Assembly: GCA_034433795.1 (NCBI GenBank)
Contig: DAOUAE010000008.1
Span: 1 to 64,000 of the forward strand
Source: DAOUAE01 sp034433795
GTDB lineage: Bacteria > Chloroflexota > UBA6077 > FW602-bin22 > DAOUAE01
Direction of reading: 5' to 3'
Length of the DNA: 64,000 nt
This document shows, piece by piece, positions 34,627 to 43,992 of this stretch. Position 1 is the stretch's first letter. Each line of letters opens with the position of its first letter. The notes below the pieces were generated by a model that ran no database searches, was not told the origin of the DNA, and worked only from the letters and a program-made list of their open reading frames with translations. The translations under genes were made by a program, and so were the position numbers.

Positions 34627-34865
34627 GGGGCCTGGAACTGGAGCGCCGGGCCGCTGCCCTGCACCACGACCTGGCGGCCCTGGGCCAGGCCCTGCAGAAG
34701 TATCAGGAGGAGTTCGCCACCCTGGGCCGTCATCTCGCCAACGCCCAGGCCCGGTACCAGGATCTCCGGATGCTCCTGCACGACCTGAGCCTGCGGCTGG
34801 CCCGCCTGCAGAGCCCGGAGGCGGGCGGCGACGGCCCGGCTGCTCTGCCGGAGGAAGGCGTTTAA
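34574..34865 (+). pseudogene. rmuC: rmuC, 3' part
   Basis: The displaced C-terminal part of RmuC, in frame from the repeat: 97 codons including the stop, mostly coiled coil (ELERRAAALHHDLAALGQAL and onward). An element-derived ATG at 34566 opens this frame, so a short peptide might be made, but no good ribosome site is present. Its stop overlaps that of the convergent lhgO. Confidence 0.85.
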
Positions 34866-36088
34866 GCAGCCGGCCGGGGCAGTCCGAACTGATCGGCGGC
34901 CTTGTCAGCGATCATCTGGGCGATGGCCAGCGAGGCGGTGGCCGCCGGCGAGGGGGCGTTGCGCACGTGCAGGACCGGACCGACGGCGTCGACCACGAAG
35001 TCGTCGACCAGCGTGCCGTCCAGCCCCAGCGCCTGCGCCCGGACGCCAGAGGGCCCGGGCAGCAGGTCGTCGAGGGTGAGGTCGGGGATGTAGCGCTGGA
35101 GCGCGGCCAGGAAGGCCCGCTTGGAGAAGTCACGGTACATCTCCGCCAGGCCGGTCCGCCAGTATGTGCGGGCCAGCCGCCAGAAGCCGGGGTAGGTGAG
35201 CGTCTCCCACAGGTCGTAGAGGTTCACGTCGCGCCGCCGGTACCCCTCGCGGGCGAAGGCCAGGACGGCGTTGGGCCCCAGCCAGACCTCGCCGTCGAGC
35301 CGGCGGGTGAAGTGCACGCCCAGGAAGGGGAACGAGGGATCGGGCACGGGGTAGATGAGCGCCCGGACCAGCCCGGCCCGTTCGGGGCGCAGGCGGTAGT
35401 AGTCGCCCCGGAAGGGCACGATCCGCGGGGCCACCGGGCCGCCCGAAAGCCGGGCCAGCCGGTCGGCGTGCAGCCCGGCGCAGGCGATAGCGTAGCGGGT
35501 GGCGATGGCCCCGCCGGTGGTCTCCAGGACGACCTCGCTTCCCTGCACCCGGACCTGGCGCACGCCGTGGCGCAGGCGGATCACTCCCCCGGCCTGCTGC
35601 ACCAGGTCGGCCAGCGTCTGGGCCACCCGCCGGAAGTCGACGATGCCGGTGTTGGGGGAGTAGAGGGCCTGGCGCCCGACCACCGCCGGCTCGATCGCCC
35701 GCAGGCGGTCCGGGCCGATGAGTTCCAGTCCGGGGACGCCGTTGGCCTGGCCGCGCCGGTAAAGTTCCAGCAGCCGCGGGATCTCGCTCTCGTCGGTGGC
35801 CACGATGACCTTGCCACAGCGCTCGTAGGGGAGGCCGTACTCGTCGCAGAACCGCATCAGCAGCCGGGCGCCGGCCACACAGGTCCGCGCCTTGAGCGAG
35901 CCGGGCGCGTAGTAGAGGCCCGAGTGGATGACGCCGCTGTTGTGGCTGGACTGGTGGGCGGCGATCGCCGGCTCTTTATCGAGCACCGCCAGCCGCAGGT
36001 GCGGCCAGCGGCGCTGAGCCTCGTAGGCCGTGGCCAGGCCGACGATGCCGGCCCCGACCACGACCAGGTCGTAGCGCTCCTGGATCAC
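34862..36088 (-). CDS. lhgO: L-2-hydroxyglutarate oxidase family FAD enzyme
   Basis: 408 aa DAO-fold flavoenzyme. FAD-binding VVVGAGIVGLATAYEAQRR at the N-terminus, HQSSHNSGVIHSGLYYAPGSLKA and the C-terminal GLDGTLVDDFV are typical of L-2-hydroxyglutarate oxidases, which feed electrons to the quinone pool. The GTG start follows AGGAGGCGAGA. The gene runs convergent to the 3' part of rmuC with a 4-base overlap. Confidence 0.9.
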   Translation of the reverse strand: MIQERYDLVVVGAGIVGLATAYEAQRRWPHLRLAVLDKEPAIAAHQSSHNSGVIHSGLYYAPGSLKARTCVAGARLLMRFCDEYGLPYERCGKVIVATDESEIPRLLELYRRGQANGVPGLELIGPDRLRAIEPAVVGRQALYSPNTGIVDFRRVAQTLADLVQQAGGVIRLRHGVRQVRVQGSEVVLETTGGAIATRYAIACAGLHADRLARLSGGPVAPRIVPFRGDYYRLRPERAGLVRALIYPVPDPSFPFLGVHFTRRLDGEVWLGPNAVLAFAREGYRRRDVNLYDLWETLTYPGFWRLARTYWRTGLAEMYRDFSKRAFLAALQRYIPDLTLDDLLPGPSGVRAQALGLDGTLVDDFVVDAVGPVLHVRNAPSPAATASLAIAQMIADKAADQFGLPRPAA

Positions 36089-36203
36089 TCTCGCCTCCTG
36101 TGCCCGCCCCCGGGACCGTCCTCGGCTCGTTCCGGTCCCGGCTCTGTTCCGGCGCGATCTTAGCAGAAGGGCGCGGAGGCTGACCAGACGGCGCTCAGGC
36201 TGG

Positions 36204-36233
36204 TTGACGTTCTCCCCCCTCTCTCACTACAAT
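36204..36233 (+). promoter_or_regulatory. Promoter of the glycerophosphodiesterase gene
   Basis: TTGACG, 18 bases, TACAAT, about 33 bases before the ATG. Confidence 0.75.
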
Positions 36234-36265
36234 CGCAGCAGACCGCTCGTCACCGGAGATCCCCA

Positions 36266-37162
36266 ATGGCGCTGACCCTGCCGCTCGCTGGCCGCTCTGT
36301 TCTTCTCAAGGTCCACATGGCCCGCCTCTCCGACCGCCATCCCCCGAACTCACTGGCCGCTCTGGCCGAGTGCCTGGCGGCGGGGGCGACCTGGGTCGAG
36401 ATCGACCTCTCCTGCCTGGCCGACGGCCGTTTCGCCGTCCTGCACGGCCCGTATCTCGACCAGGAGACGACCGGAACGGGGCTGATCCGGGCCACAACCA
36501 CCGCCGATCTCCGGCGGTGCTATCTGCGCCACCACGGCGAGCCGACCGCCGAGCGGCCGGCGCTGCTCGAGGAGGTGCTGGACCTGGTGCGTGCGGCGGA
36601 CCTCGCCCTGCACCTGGACCTCAAGGACCAGGAGCCTCTGCCCGATGAGGCGGTGGAATATCTGGTCGACCAGCTGGTTCCCCTCCGCGACCGGCTGATC
36701 GTCGGCAGCACCAGTCTGGCCAACCTCTGGGCGCTGCACACCCGCCGGCCCGACCTGCCCTTGGGCTTCGACCCGCTCCTCCATCTGGACTACCGTCCGC
36801 TCAGCGCACCGACGCCCCGCGCCGGTCCCCACGGCTACGTCGACACGCAGCCGCCGGCGGCGGGAACGCCGCTGGCCCGTCATCTCCGTGAACGGCTGGG
36901 CGAACTGGTCCAGGCGGCCCCGTTCGCCCGGGCCTGGTTTGTGCGGGGGAGCCTGCTCCTGCGTCTTCTGGCCGACGGGGTGGATGCGGTGGCCGAGCTG
37001 CGCCGTCACGGGGTCGAACGGGTCGAGGCCTGGACCATCGATTATCTCCCCGGGGACCCGGGCCCGTGCGCCCAGGTCCGGGCCCTGGTGGCGCTGGGGG
37101 TCAGCGCGATCATCACCAACACAGCCCGGGCCTGGCTCGACTGGGCCCGGGCCGGCGATTAG
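36266..37162 (+). CDS. Glycerophosphodiester phosphodiesterase family protein
   Basis: 298 aa TIM barrel. ATWVEIDLSCLADGRFAVLHG carries the metal ligands Glu-x-Asp and the second catalytic His, and LHLDLKD the later acidic residues. In the N-terminal region, the usual RGH is replaced by MARLSDRHPPNS, so the first catalytic His may be missing or shifted; activity is uncertain. It is followed after 10 bases by an MFS transporter in an apparent operon. Confidence 0.8.
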   Translation: MALTLPLAGRSVLLKVHMARLSDRHPPNSLAALAECLAAGATWVEIDLSCLADGRFAVLHGPYLDQETTGTGLIRATTTADLRRCYLRHHGEPTAERPALLEEVLDLVRAADLALHLDLKDQEPLPDEAVEYLVDQLVPLRDRLIVGSTSLANLWALHTRRPDLPLGFDPLLHLDYRPLSAPTPRAGPHGYVDTQPPAAGTPLARHLRERLGELVQAAPFARAWFVRGSLLLRLLADGVDAVAELRRHGVERVEAWTIDYLPGDPGPCAQVRALVALGVSAIITNTARAWLDWARAGD

Positions 37163-37172
37163 GGTGGCGGCG

Positions 37173-38387
37173 ATGCGCGGCTGGCGGCGCAATTTCGCCA
37201 CGCTCTGGGTCAGCCAGTTTGTGGCCATGGTGGCCTTCAGTGCGGTGCTGCCCTTTCTCCCGCTCTACGTTCAGTATCTGGGGGTGCGCGACCCCCGCCA
37301 GGCGGCCGTCTGGGCGGGGCTGCTGGGGTCGAGTTCGGCGGTGACCATGGCGCTGATGGCCCCGGTCTGGGGGGCGCTGGCCGACCGCTACGGCCGCAAA
37401 TTGATGGTGCAGCGGGCCCTCTTCGGCGGGGGAACGGTCGTCGGGCTGATGGGGCTGGTCAGCGATGTCTTCCAGCTGCTGGTCCTGCGCATTATCCAGG
37501 GGGGCGTCTCGGGCACGGTCACGGCGGCGCGGGTGCTGGCGGCCAGCATCGTCCCCGCCAGTCACCTGGGGATGGCCATGGGGCTGATGCAGACCGCGAT
37601 CTTCGTCGGCTCGTCGGCCGGGCCGCTGCTGGGGGGCTTCATCGCCGACCATCTGGGCTTTCGGGCGGCCTTCTTCACCACCGCTGGCCTGCTGCTGGCC
37701 ACCGGGCTGGCGGTCATGGTCCTGGTCCACGAGGAGTTTCAGCCGTCCACCGTTCAGAAGGCTCAGAAGCGCCTGCGCGACGATCTGCGCTGGCTCCTGG
37801 CCATGCGCCCGCTGGTCGCCCTCATCGTTGTTCTCTATGCTGTCCAGGTGGGGACGATGGTGGTCTCGCCGATCCTGCCGCTCTTCATCCAGAGCCTGAC
37901 CGGGCCCGGACAGCCGGCGGCGGCCATCGCCGGCACGATCATCGGCGCCACCGCCGCCAGCAGCGCCCTGGCCTCGGTGGTGGCCGGGCGGCTCGGCGAC
38001 CGGATCGGCCACCGGCGGGTTCTGACCGTCTGTGCGATGGGGGCGGCGCTGCTCTACGTTCCCCAGGCGCTGGTGGCGACCCCGGGGCAGCTGCTGGTCC
38101 TGCGGGTGCTGATGGGGCTGTTTATGGGCGGGGTTCTGCCCTCGGCGATGGCGATGATCGGGCTTTTGACCCCCGCCGAGAACCGGGGCTGGGTCTACGG
38201 TCTGACGGCCAGCGCCTCGTCTCTGGGGAACGCCACCGGGCCGCTGCTGGGGGCGTTGGTGGCGGCCAGTCTGGACCTGCGGGCGGTCTTTCTCGTCACC
38301 GCCGGGGTTCTTTTGGGGGTGGCGGTGTGGGTGGCCAGCGTGGTCCCGGAGGCCCTGGCCTTGAGCGCCCACACCGCCCGGTCGTAG
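37173..38387 (+). CDS. Major facilitator superfamily transporter
   Basis: 404 aa, twelve predicted membrane segments. The MFS loop motif GALADRYGRKLMVQRALFGGG between segments 2 and 3 and the related GRLGDRIGHRRVL in the second half are present, as in drug-efflux DHA1 transporters. The ATG follows AGGGTGG; an in-frame GTG at 37164 is possible. The substrate is unknown. Confidence 0.9.
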   Translation: MRGWRRNFATLWVSQFVAMVAFSAVLPFLPLYVQYLGVRDPRQAAVWAGLLGSSSAVTMALMAPVWGALADRYGRKLMVQRALFGGGTVVGLMGLVSDVFQLLVLRIIQGGVSGTVTAARVLAASIVPASHLGMAMGLMQTAIFVGSSAGPLLGGFIADHLGFRAAFFTTAGLLLATGLAVMVLVHEEFQPSTVQKAQKRLRDDLRWLLAMRPLVALIVVLYAVQVGTMVVSPILPLFIQSLTGPGQPAAAIAGTIIGATAASSALASVVAGRLGDRIGHRRVLTVCAMGAALLYVPQALVATPGQLLVLRVLMGLFMGGVLPSAMAMIGLLTPAENRGWVYGLTASASSLGNATGPLLGALVAASLDLRAVFLVTAGVLLGVAVWVASVVPEALALSAHTARS

Positions 38388-38391
38388 AGAT

Positions 38392-38625
38392 TTAGGTCGT
38401 GGGCCGGGTCTGGCTCGTCCGGCCGGCCAGGGTCTCCTCGGCCTGGAAGCCGTTCCGACGGTGCGTGCCGTCGCAGAACGGCTTGTTGCCCGAGCCGCCG
38501 CATCGACAGAGGGCCACCGTGCCGGTGATCGGGTACTCGTTTCCCTCGTAGTCGACCAGTTTCGCGGGCCCTTTGACGATATAGGGGCCGTTCTTGCGGT
38601 ACTGAATGATAACCTCGTCTGTCAT
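38392..38625 (-). CDS. CDGSH iron-sulphur domain protein
   Basis: 77 aa. The motif CRCGGSGNKPFCDGTH binds a 2Fe-2S cluster by three Cys and one His. N-terminal YRKNGPYIVKGPAKLVD is typical of bacterial single-CDGSH proteins. Likely an electron-transfer or redox-sensing role. The ATG follows GGAGG; a GTG four codons earlier is less likely. Confidence 0.92.
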   Translation of the reverse strand: MTDEVIIQYRKNGPYIVKGPAKLVDYEGNEYPITGTVALCRCGGSGNKPFCDGTHRRNGFQAEETLAGRTSQTRPTT

Positions 38626-38706
38626 CGCCGCCTCCACAGGGCAGTCTGCCGCGCGGACCGGGTCCGGCCAACGGGCTGCCTAAAGTGTAGCCGAGCGGTT
38701 CGCGCA

Positions 38707-38735
38707 TTGACAACCGCGCCGGGGGCGTGTAGGCT
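38707..38735 (+). promoter_or_regulatory. Promoter of the aminotransferase gene
   Basis: Perfect TTGACA, 17 bases, TAGGCT, about 27 bases before the ATG. Confidence 0.7.
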
Positions 38736-38761
38736 CCAGACAAGGCCGTGGAGCAGAGAGG

Positions 38762-39919
38762 ATGGAGGCGATGCACAGGCTGGACGACGAGGCGCGCTGG
38801 CTCTCCGACCGCATCCGCCAGATCGAGAGTTCGGGCATCCGGCGGGTCTTCGACCTGGCCGCCCGCCTGCGTGACCCTATCGATTTCTCGATCGGCCAGC
38901 CGGACTTCCCGGTGCCGGAGCCGGTCCGGGCGGCCGCCCACCGGGCCATCGACGAGGGCTGGACGCGCTACACCCCAACCCAGGGGATCGCGCTGCTGCG
39001 GGAGAAGGTGGCCGAGAAACTGCGGCGGGTCAACGGCATCCCGGCCGACGCCGAGACGGTCCTCATCACGGCCGGGTCGTCGGGCGGGATCTTCCTGGCC
39101 TTCGCCGCCCTGCTCGACCCCGGCGATGAGATCATCATGACCGACCCCTATTTCGTCATGTATCCGCAGCTGGCCGCCTTCTTCGGTGCCCGCAGCGTTT
39201 TCGTCGACACCTATCCGGATTTTCAGCTCGACCCGGAGCGGGTCGCGGCGGCCATCACCCCACGCACCAAGGCCATCATCATCAACACTCCCAACAACCC
39301 GACCGGGGCGGTCTACGCCGAGGCCACCCTGCGAGCCCTGGCCGAGGTCGCCGACCGCCACGGTCTACCGGTCATCGCCGACGAGGTCTACGAGGTCTTC
39401 ACCTACGATCAGCCGCATGTCAGCATCGGGAGCTTCTACCCGCGGACCATCACCCTCAACGCCTTCTCCAAGAGCCACGCCCTGACCGGCTGGCGGATCG
39501 GCTACGCCACCGGCCCTCGCGCGATTATCGAAAAGATGAAAGAGCTCCAGCAGTACACTTTCGTCTGCGCGCCGGCCATCGCCCAGGTGGCCGCGCTGGC
39601 GGCGCTGGCGTGCGACACCCGCGACCTGGCCCGCGCCTACGCCGCCCGGCGCGACCTGATCTACCACGGGCTCAGGGACCTCTTCCCGGTCACCCGGCCG
39701 AGCGGGGCCTTTTACATCATGCCCCAGGTGCCGGGCGACGCCACCGCCTTCTGCGAGCGGGCTCTGGCCCACAACCTCCTGGTCATCCCCGGCGGCGTCT
39801 TCTCGCGACGCAACACCCACATTCGGATCTCCTACGCGACGACGGTGGAGAAGATTCAACAGGGGCTGGCGGTCCTGCGGACTCTGGCCGCCGAGTACGG
39901 CCCGGTGGCGGCTGGCTGA
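38762..39919 (+). CDS. PLP-dependent aminotransferase, class I/II
   Basis: 385 aa fold-type I enzyme. The PLP lysine sits in NAFSKSHALTGWRIGY; NTPNNPTG, IADEVYE and the C-terminal Arg in IRISYAT are conserved. The layout is of the aspartate/aromatic aminotransferase group. It heads a probable operon with the enolase-superfamily gene 21 bases downstream. The amino-acid specificity is not evident. Confidence 0.92.
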   Translation: MEAMHRLDDEARWLSDRIRQIESSGIRRVFDLAARLRDPIDFSIGQPDFPVPEPVRAAAHRAIDEGWTRYTPTQGIALLREKVAEKLRRVNGIPADAETVLITAGSSGGIFLAFAALLDPGDEIIMTDPYFVMYPQLAAFFGARSVFVDTYPDFQLDPERVAAAITPRTKAIIINTPNNPTGAVYAEATLRALAEVADRHGLPVIADEVYEVFTYDQPHVSIGSFYPRTITLNAFSKSHALTGWRIGYATGPRAIIEKMKELQQYTFVCAPAIAQVAALAALACDTRDLARAYAARRDLIYHGLRDLFPVTRPSGAFYIMPQVPGDATAFCERALAHNLLVIPGGVFSRRNTHIRISYATTVEKIQQGLAVLRTLAAEYGPVAAG

Positions 39920-39940
39920 CCTGACCACGGAGGAAGGCCG

Positions 39941-41071
39941 ATGCGGATCACCGACATCACCTGGGTCAAGGTGCGCGTGCCCTGTCGTCCCGACAGCGTC
40001 AACAGCCCGCCATGGGGGGTGGACGCCTGGGAGAGCATCCCCCGCTTTATCATTCAGGTCCACACCGATGAGGGGATCGTCGGACTGGGCGAGACGCCGC
40101 GCGGGGTGAGCGAGGAGGCGGTTCGGGCGGCCGCCCAGCGTCTCCAGGGTCAGGACCCCTTCCACCTGTGCTGGCAGGACCTGCCGCTCGGCCCGGACAT
40201 GAGCGCCTACCTGGTCGGCTGGAACTCGACCGCCTATCCGCCCCGGCCCTACGAACTGACACTGCCGCCGGGGCCGGCCTACGTGGCCTTCGAATCGGCG
40301 ATCTTCGACATCGTCGGCAAGGCCCTGGGGCTGCCGGTCCACCGGCTGCTGGGGTCGGCCTGCCGGTCGGCGGTGCCGGTGGACTTCTGGATGGGTCGTC
40401 GCACCCCCGAGGACGCGGCCCGCCGGACCCGGCTGGCGGTCAGCCTGGGCTATCGGGGGCTGAAGATGAAGAGTGCTCTCGAGGACCCGGTGGTGGCCCA
40501 GGTCGAGGCCATTGTCGAGGCGGGTGGTCCTGATTTCCGGATCATCATCGATCCCAACCAGCGCTACTACCGGCCGGCCGAGGCCCTGCGGCTGGCCAGG
40601 GACCTGGAGCGCTTTCCGCAGATCGTGGCCCTGGAGGACCCGGTGCCGGTCTGGAACCTCGACTGGTACCGGCTTCTGCGCCAGAAGACGACCATCCCTC
40701 TGGCCCTTCACCTTTCGACGCCCCAGCAGGTCATCAACGCCATCAAGGCCGAGGCCTGCGACTACCTGAACCTGGGTGGGGGTATGGTCAATTTTGTCAA
40801 GTGCGCCGCCATCGCCGAGGCGGCCGGGATCCTGGTCTGGCACGGCTCGGGGGTCGATCTGGGTATTCTCGAGGCCTCGTACGTGCACGCTGCGGCCGTC
40901 GCCCGCACCTGCGTGCTGCCCAGCGACATCTTCGGCCGCCTGATCCGCGAGCATGATCTCCTGGCCGAGCCGCTGCGCATCGAGAACGGCCAGGTCGTGG
41001 TGCCTCAGCGTCCCGGTCTGGGGGTGGACCTCGATCTGGACGCGGTCGAGCGCTACCGTGTGCGCGAGTGA
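39941..41071 (+). CDS. Mandelate racemase/muconate lactonizing enzyme family protein
   Basis: 376 aa enolase-superfamily enzyme. The KxK base motif is in GLKMKS, metal ligands are likely Asp in IIDPNQRYY, Glu in VALEDPV and a third acidic position near the LNLGGG strand; WHGSG near the C-terminus supplies a possible acid/base His. Candidate activity is a sugar-acid dehydratase, unproven. The ATG has GGAGGAAGG upstream. It overlaps the next small gene by 14 bases. Confidence 0.87.
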   Translation: MRITDITWVKVRVPCRPDSVNSPPWGVDAWESIPRFIIQVHTDEGIVGLGETPRGVSEEAVRAAAQRLQGQDPFHLCWQDLPLGPDMSAYLVGWNSTAYPPRPYELTLPPGPAYVAFESAIFDIVGKALGLPVHRLLGSACRSAVPVDFWMGRRTPEDAARRTRLAVSLGYRGLKMKSALEDPVVAQVEAIVEAGGPDFRIIIDPNQRYYRPAEALRLARDLERFPQIVALEDPVPVWNLDWYRLLRQKTTIPLALHLSTPQQVINAIKAEACDYLNLGGGMVNFVKCAAIAEAAGILVWHGSGVDLGILEASYVHAAAVARTCVLPSDIFGRLIREHDLLAEPLRIENGQVVVPQRPGLGVDLDLDAVERYRVRE

Positions 41072-41483
41072 GGACCGCCGGGCGGTCCTGGAGCGCCGGG
41101 CCGCCGAGGCCGTTCTGACCGACGAGAGTCTGCGGCGGGACCTGCCCGATCCGGCCGCCGAGGTGCTGCTGGCCTGGGCGCTGACGGCCGTGGCCACTCT
41201 GGCCGCCCAGGCGGCGCGGCGGCCGGCTGGGGCCGAGGAGTGGCTGGCCGACCGCGTCGGCCAGCTGCGCCGGCTGCTCCGCCGGCTCGCCGGGCTTGCC
41301 GGGCGACCGGAGCCGCCGACGCCCGGCGAGTGGGCGGCCATCGTCGCCGATCTCAGGGCCCTGGGGCTGCCGGCACCGGCGCTCACGGCCGAACTCGCCC
41401 GGCGCTGGCCGGCGCTTGACCCGGCCGGGCGTCTGAGCATCCTCCTGTCCTGGTCGGGACCGCGCGCTGAGGACTGCCTATGA
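41058..41483 (+). CDS. Hypothetical protein, 141 aa
   Basis: Not recognised. An Ala/Arg/Leu-rich helical protein (AAEVLLAWALTAVATLAAQAA, then LRRLLRRLAG), no motif. It starts at a GTG inside the end of the upstream enolase-family gene and its stop overlaps the phospholipase D-like ATG (ATGA). That tight packing on both sides is the main support for it being real. Confidence 0.6.
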   Translation: MCASEDRRAVLERRAAEAVLTDESLRRDLPDPAAEVLLAWALTAVATLAAQAARRPAGAEEWLADRVGQLRRLLRRLAGLAGRPEPPTPGEWAAIVADLRALGLPAPALTAELARRWPALDPAGRLSILLSWSGPRAEDCL

Positions 41484-42613
41484 GACGCCTCCGCCGCCGC
41501 GCCGTCGCGCCCTTCCTGGGGGTGCTCTTCTTGGCCGCTCTGGCGGTCGTCCTCCTCTGGCGCTCACCACCATCCCTGCCCGCTCCGCTCGCGGGCTCCG
41601 AGCCGCTCATCGCCGCCTATTTCACCCAGCCGCTCATCCCCGATCAGCCCGACCGTCACCGTGGCGGACTGGATGAGCGGCTGGTGGCCCTGATCGACCA
41701 GGCCCAGCAGACTCTGGAGGTGGCGGTCTACGACTTCGATCTCCAGAACGTGGCGGAAGCGATGGCCCGGGCCGCCCGTCGGGGGGTGCGGGTCCGCATG
41801 GTCACCGACACCGATACCCGCGAGAACCAGGCGCAGCCGGCCGTCCAGCGCGCCTTCCGCCTGGTGGAAGCCGCCGGGATCCCCATCATCGACGACCGGC
41901 GGCCGGCCATTATGCACCATAAGTTCGCGATCATCGACGGCCGCCTGGTGCTGACCGGCTCCTGGAACTTCACCGAAGGAGATACCTACCGCCTGAACAA
42001 CAACGCGGTCGTCCTGCGCTCGCCGGAGGTCGCCGCCAACTTCCAGCGGGAGTTCGAGCAGCTGTTCAGCGAGCGGCGCTTCGGTCGGGCCAAGCGTCCG
42101 GTGACGCCTTATCCGCGGGTGACGGTCGGGACGGCCGTGGTCGAGACCCTCTTCGCTCCGCAGGACCGGGTGGCCCAGCGCCTCAGCGAGCGCATCCGGG
42201 CGGCGAGGACCACCATCCGCTTCCTGGCCTTCTCGTTCACCCACGATGGCCTGGGGAGCGCCGTGCTGGAGCGGCACCGGGCCGGTGTGCGGGTCGAGGG
42301 GGTCATCGAGCGGGTCGGGGCCGAGACACCGTTCTCGGAGTACCGCCGGTTAAAAGCGGCCGGCGTGGCGGTCTATCTGGACGGAAACCCCTACGCAATG
42401 CACCACAAGGTCTTTATCCTCGACGACCGGGTGGTGGCTTTCGGCTCGTTCAATTTCAGCCGCAACGCTGATGAGGAAAACGATGAGAACCTGCTGATCG
42501 TCGAGGACACCGATCTGGCGCGGGCCTTCACCGAAGAGTTCGCGCGGGTGCTGGCGCTGGCCCGCCAGGCCGAGCAGCGGGCGGCCGGCGGGCTTGTCCT
42601 CCGCGCTCGCTGA
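41480..42613 (+). CDS. Phospholipase D-like (HKD) protein
   Basis: 377 aa. An N-terminal membrane or signal segment (about 8-28) and two HKD half-sites: MHHKFAIIDGRLVLTGSWNF and MHHKVFILDDRVVAFGSFNFS. Two intact HKD motifs form one active site in phospholipase D-type phosphodiesterases and Nuc-type nucleases. Substrate, lipid or DNA, is undecided. The predicted location is at or outside the membrane. Confidence 0.9.
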   Translation: MRRLRRRAVAPFLGVLFLAALAVVLLWRSPPSLPAPLAGSEPLIAAYFTQPLIPDQPDRHRGGLDERLVALIDQAQQTLEVAVYDFDLQNVAEAMARAARRGVRVRMVTDTDTRENQAQPAVQRAFRLVEAAGIPIIDDRRPAIMHHKFAIIDGRLVLTGSWNFTEGDTYRLNNNAVVLRSPEVAANFQREFEQLFSERRFGRAKRPVTPYPRVTVGTAVVETLFAPQDRVAQRLSERIRAARTTIRFLAFSFTHDGLGSAVLERHRAGVRVEGVIERVGAETPFSEYRRLKAAGVAVYLDGNPYAMHHKVFILDDRVVAFGSFNFSRNADEENDENLLIVEDTDLARAFTEEFARVLALARQAEQRAAGGLVLRAR

Positions 42614-42745
42614 GCCTGGCCTCCCGCCGGGGCCCTTCCCCCGGCGCTCCCCGGTCGCTATCTTATTCCTGACCAGTCGCCCCGCGGTCGGCGGGGAGGC
42701 CGGTCGGCCGGTCTGAGCCCTGAAGGCAGTGGAGGAGAGGAGCCG

Positions 42746-43942
42746 ATGCGTCCGCTTCATGTCGCCACCTGGGAAGAGGTCGTGCAGGGACAGGTCACCG
42801 ACGTCTATTTCCGGCGGACCGTCGAGGTTCTGCGCGCCCGGGGGCTGAACCCGGTCGTGCGGGCCGAGGTCATCGCCAAGAGCCTGCCGCAGCACTGGCC
42901 GTGGGGGATCCTGGCCGGGCTTGAAGAGGCGATCAACCTGCTCAAGACGCTGCCGGTTCGGGTCCGCGCCTTCCCGGAGGGGACGGTCTTCCGGCCCTGG
43001 GAGCCGGTTCTCGAAATCGAGGGGCACTACCTCGATTTCGCGGTCTACGAGACGGCCCTCCTGGGGCTGCTCTGTCAGGCCTCGGGCATCGCCACCAAGG
43101 CGGCCCGCTGTCGGAAGGCGGCCGGCGACCGGCAGGTGGTGAGTTTCGGGGCCCGCCGGATGCACCCGGCCCTGACGCTGATGATCGAGCGGGCCGCCTA
43201 CATCGGCGGCTGCGACGGCACCTCGGTCGTGCTGAGCGGCGAGTTCATCGGCGAGGGGGCGCGGGGCACCGTGCCCCACGCGCTCATCCTGGTCTTCAGC
43301 TGGGGGATCGGGAGCGAGGAGGAGGCCACCGTCGAGGCGATGAAGGCCTTCGACGCGGTCATCGCCCCCGAGGTGCCGCGGGTGGCGCTCATCGACACCT
43401 TCAACGACGAGAAGTTCGAGGCGATCAGGGTGGCCCAGGCGCTCGGTCCGCGCCTCTGGGGGGTGCGGCTGGATACCCCCAGTTCGCGCCGGGGCAACTT
43501 CCGGCAGATCCTGGAGGAGGTGCGCTGGGAGCTCGACCTGCGGGGCTTTCACCATGTCCGGCTCTTCGTCAGCGGCGGGATCGACGAGCCCGAGATTCTG
43601 GAGCTGCGCTCACTGGTCGATGGTTTCGGGGTGGGCACCAACCTCTCCAACGCCCCGGTGGTCGATTTCTCGCTCGACATTGTCGAGATCGAGGGCCGAC
43701 CGGTGGCCAAGCGGGGGAAGCACTCGGGGGCGAAGTCGGTCTGGCGCTGTCCCGACTGCTTCCAGGATGTGGTCGTCCCGCAGGGGACCCTGGCCGAAAG
43801 CTGCCCCTGTGGCGGGACGCGGGTTGAGATCCTGGTGCCGTTCCTGGAGAACGGTCAGGTCCTCCAGCCGCTGCCGACTCCCAAAGAACTCCGCCAGCGC
43901 GTCCTGGCGCAGCTTCCGAAGGTGCCACTGAGCGGTGATTGA
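42746..43942 (+). CDS. pncB: Nicotinate phosphoribosyltransferase, zinc-ribbon containing
   Basis: 398 aa. It salvages nicotinate to NAMN in NAD synthesis. SFGARRMHPAL, IDTFNDEKFEA, RLDTPSSRRGN and VSGGIDEPEI with GVGTNLSNAP are the substrate and PRPP/phosphate loops. A C-terminal ribbon (CPDCFQ..CPCGG) is found in the archaeal/thermophile-like branch of the family. The ATG follows GGAGGAGAGGAG. It is convergent with gap, separated by a strong hairpin. Confidence 0.93.
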   Translation: MRPLHVATWEEVVQGQVTDVYFRRTVEVLRARGLNPVVRAEVIAKSLPQHWPWGILAGLEEAINLLKTLPVRVRAFPEGTVFRPWEPVLEIEGHYLDFAVYETALLGLLCQASGIATKAARCRKAAGDRQVVSFGARRMHPALTLMIERAAYIGGCDGTSVVLSGEFIGEGARGTVPHALILVFSWGIGSEEEATVEAMKAFDAVIAPEVPRVALIDTFNDEKFEAIRVAQALGPRLWGVRLDTPSSRRGNFRQILEEVRWELDLRGFHHVRLFVSGGIDEPEILELRSLVDGFGVGTNLSNAPVVDFSLDIVEIEGRPVAKRGKHSGAKSVWRCPDCFQDVVVPQGTLAESCPCGGTRVEILVPFLENGQVLQPLPTPKELRQRVLAQLPKVPLSGD

Positions 43943-43948
43943 AAATTG

Positions 43949-43978
43949 AAAAAGGCCGGCCGGGGGTCCCGGCCGGCC
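43949..43978 (-). terminator. gap terminator
   Basis: An 11-bp perfect stem (GGCCGGCCGGG and complement, 3-base loop). On the minus strand five T follow, so it terminates gap; it may also block read-through from pncB. Confidence 0.8.
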
Positions 43979-43992
43979 AGAGGGGGTCGGGT

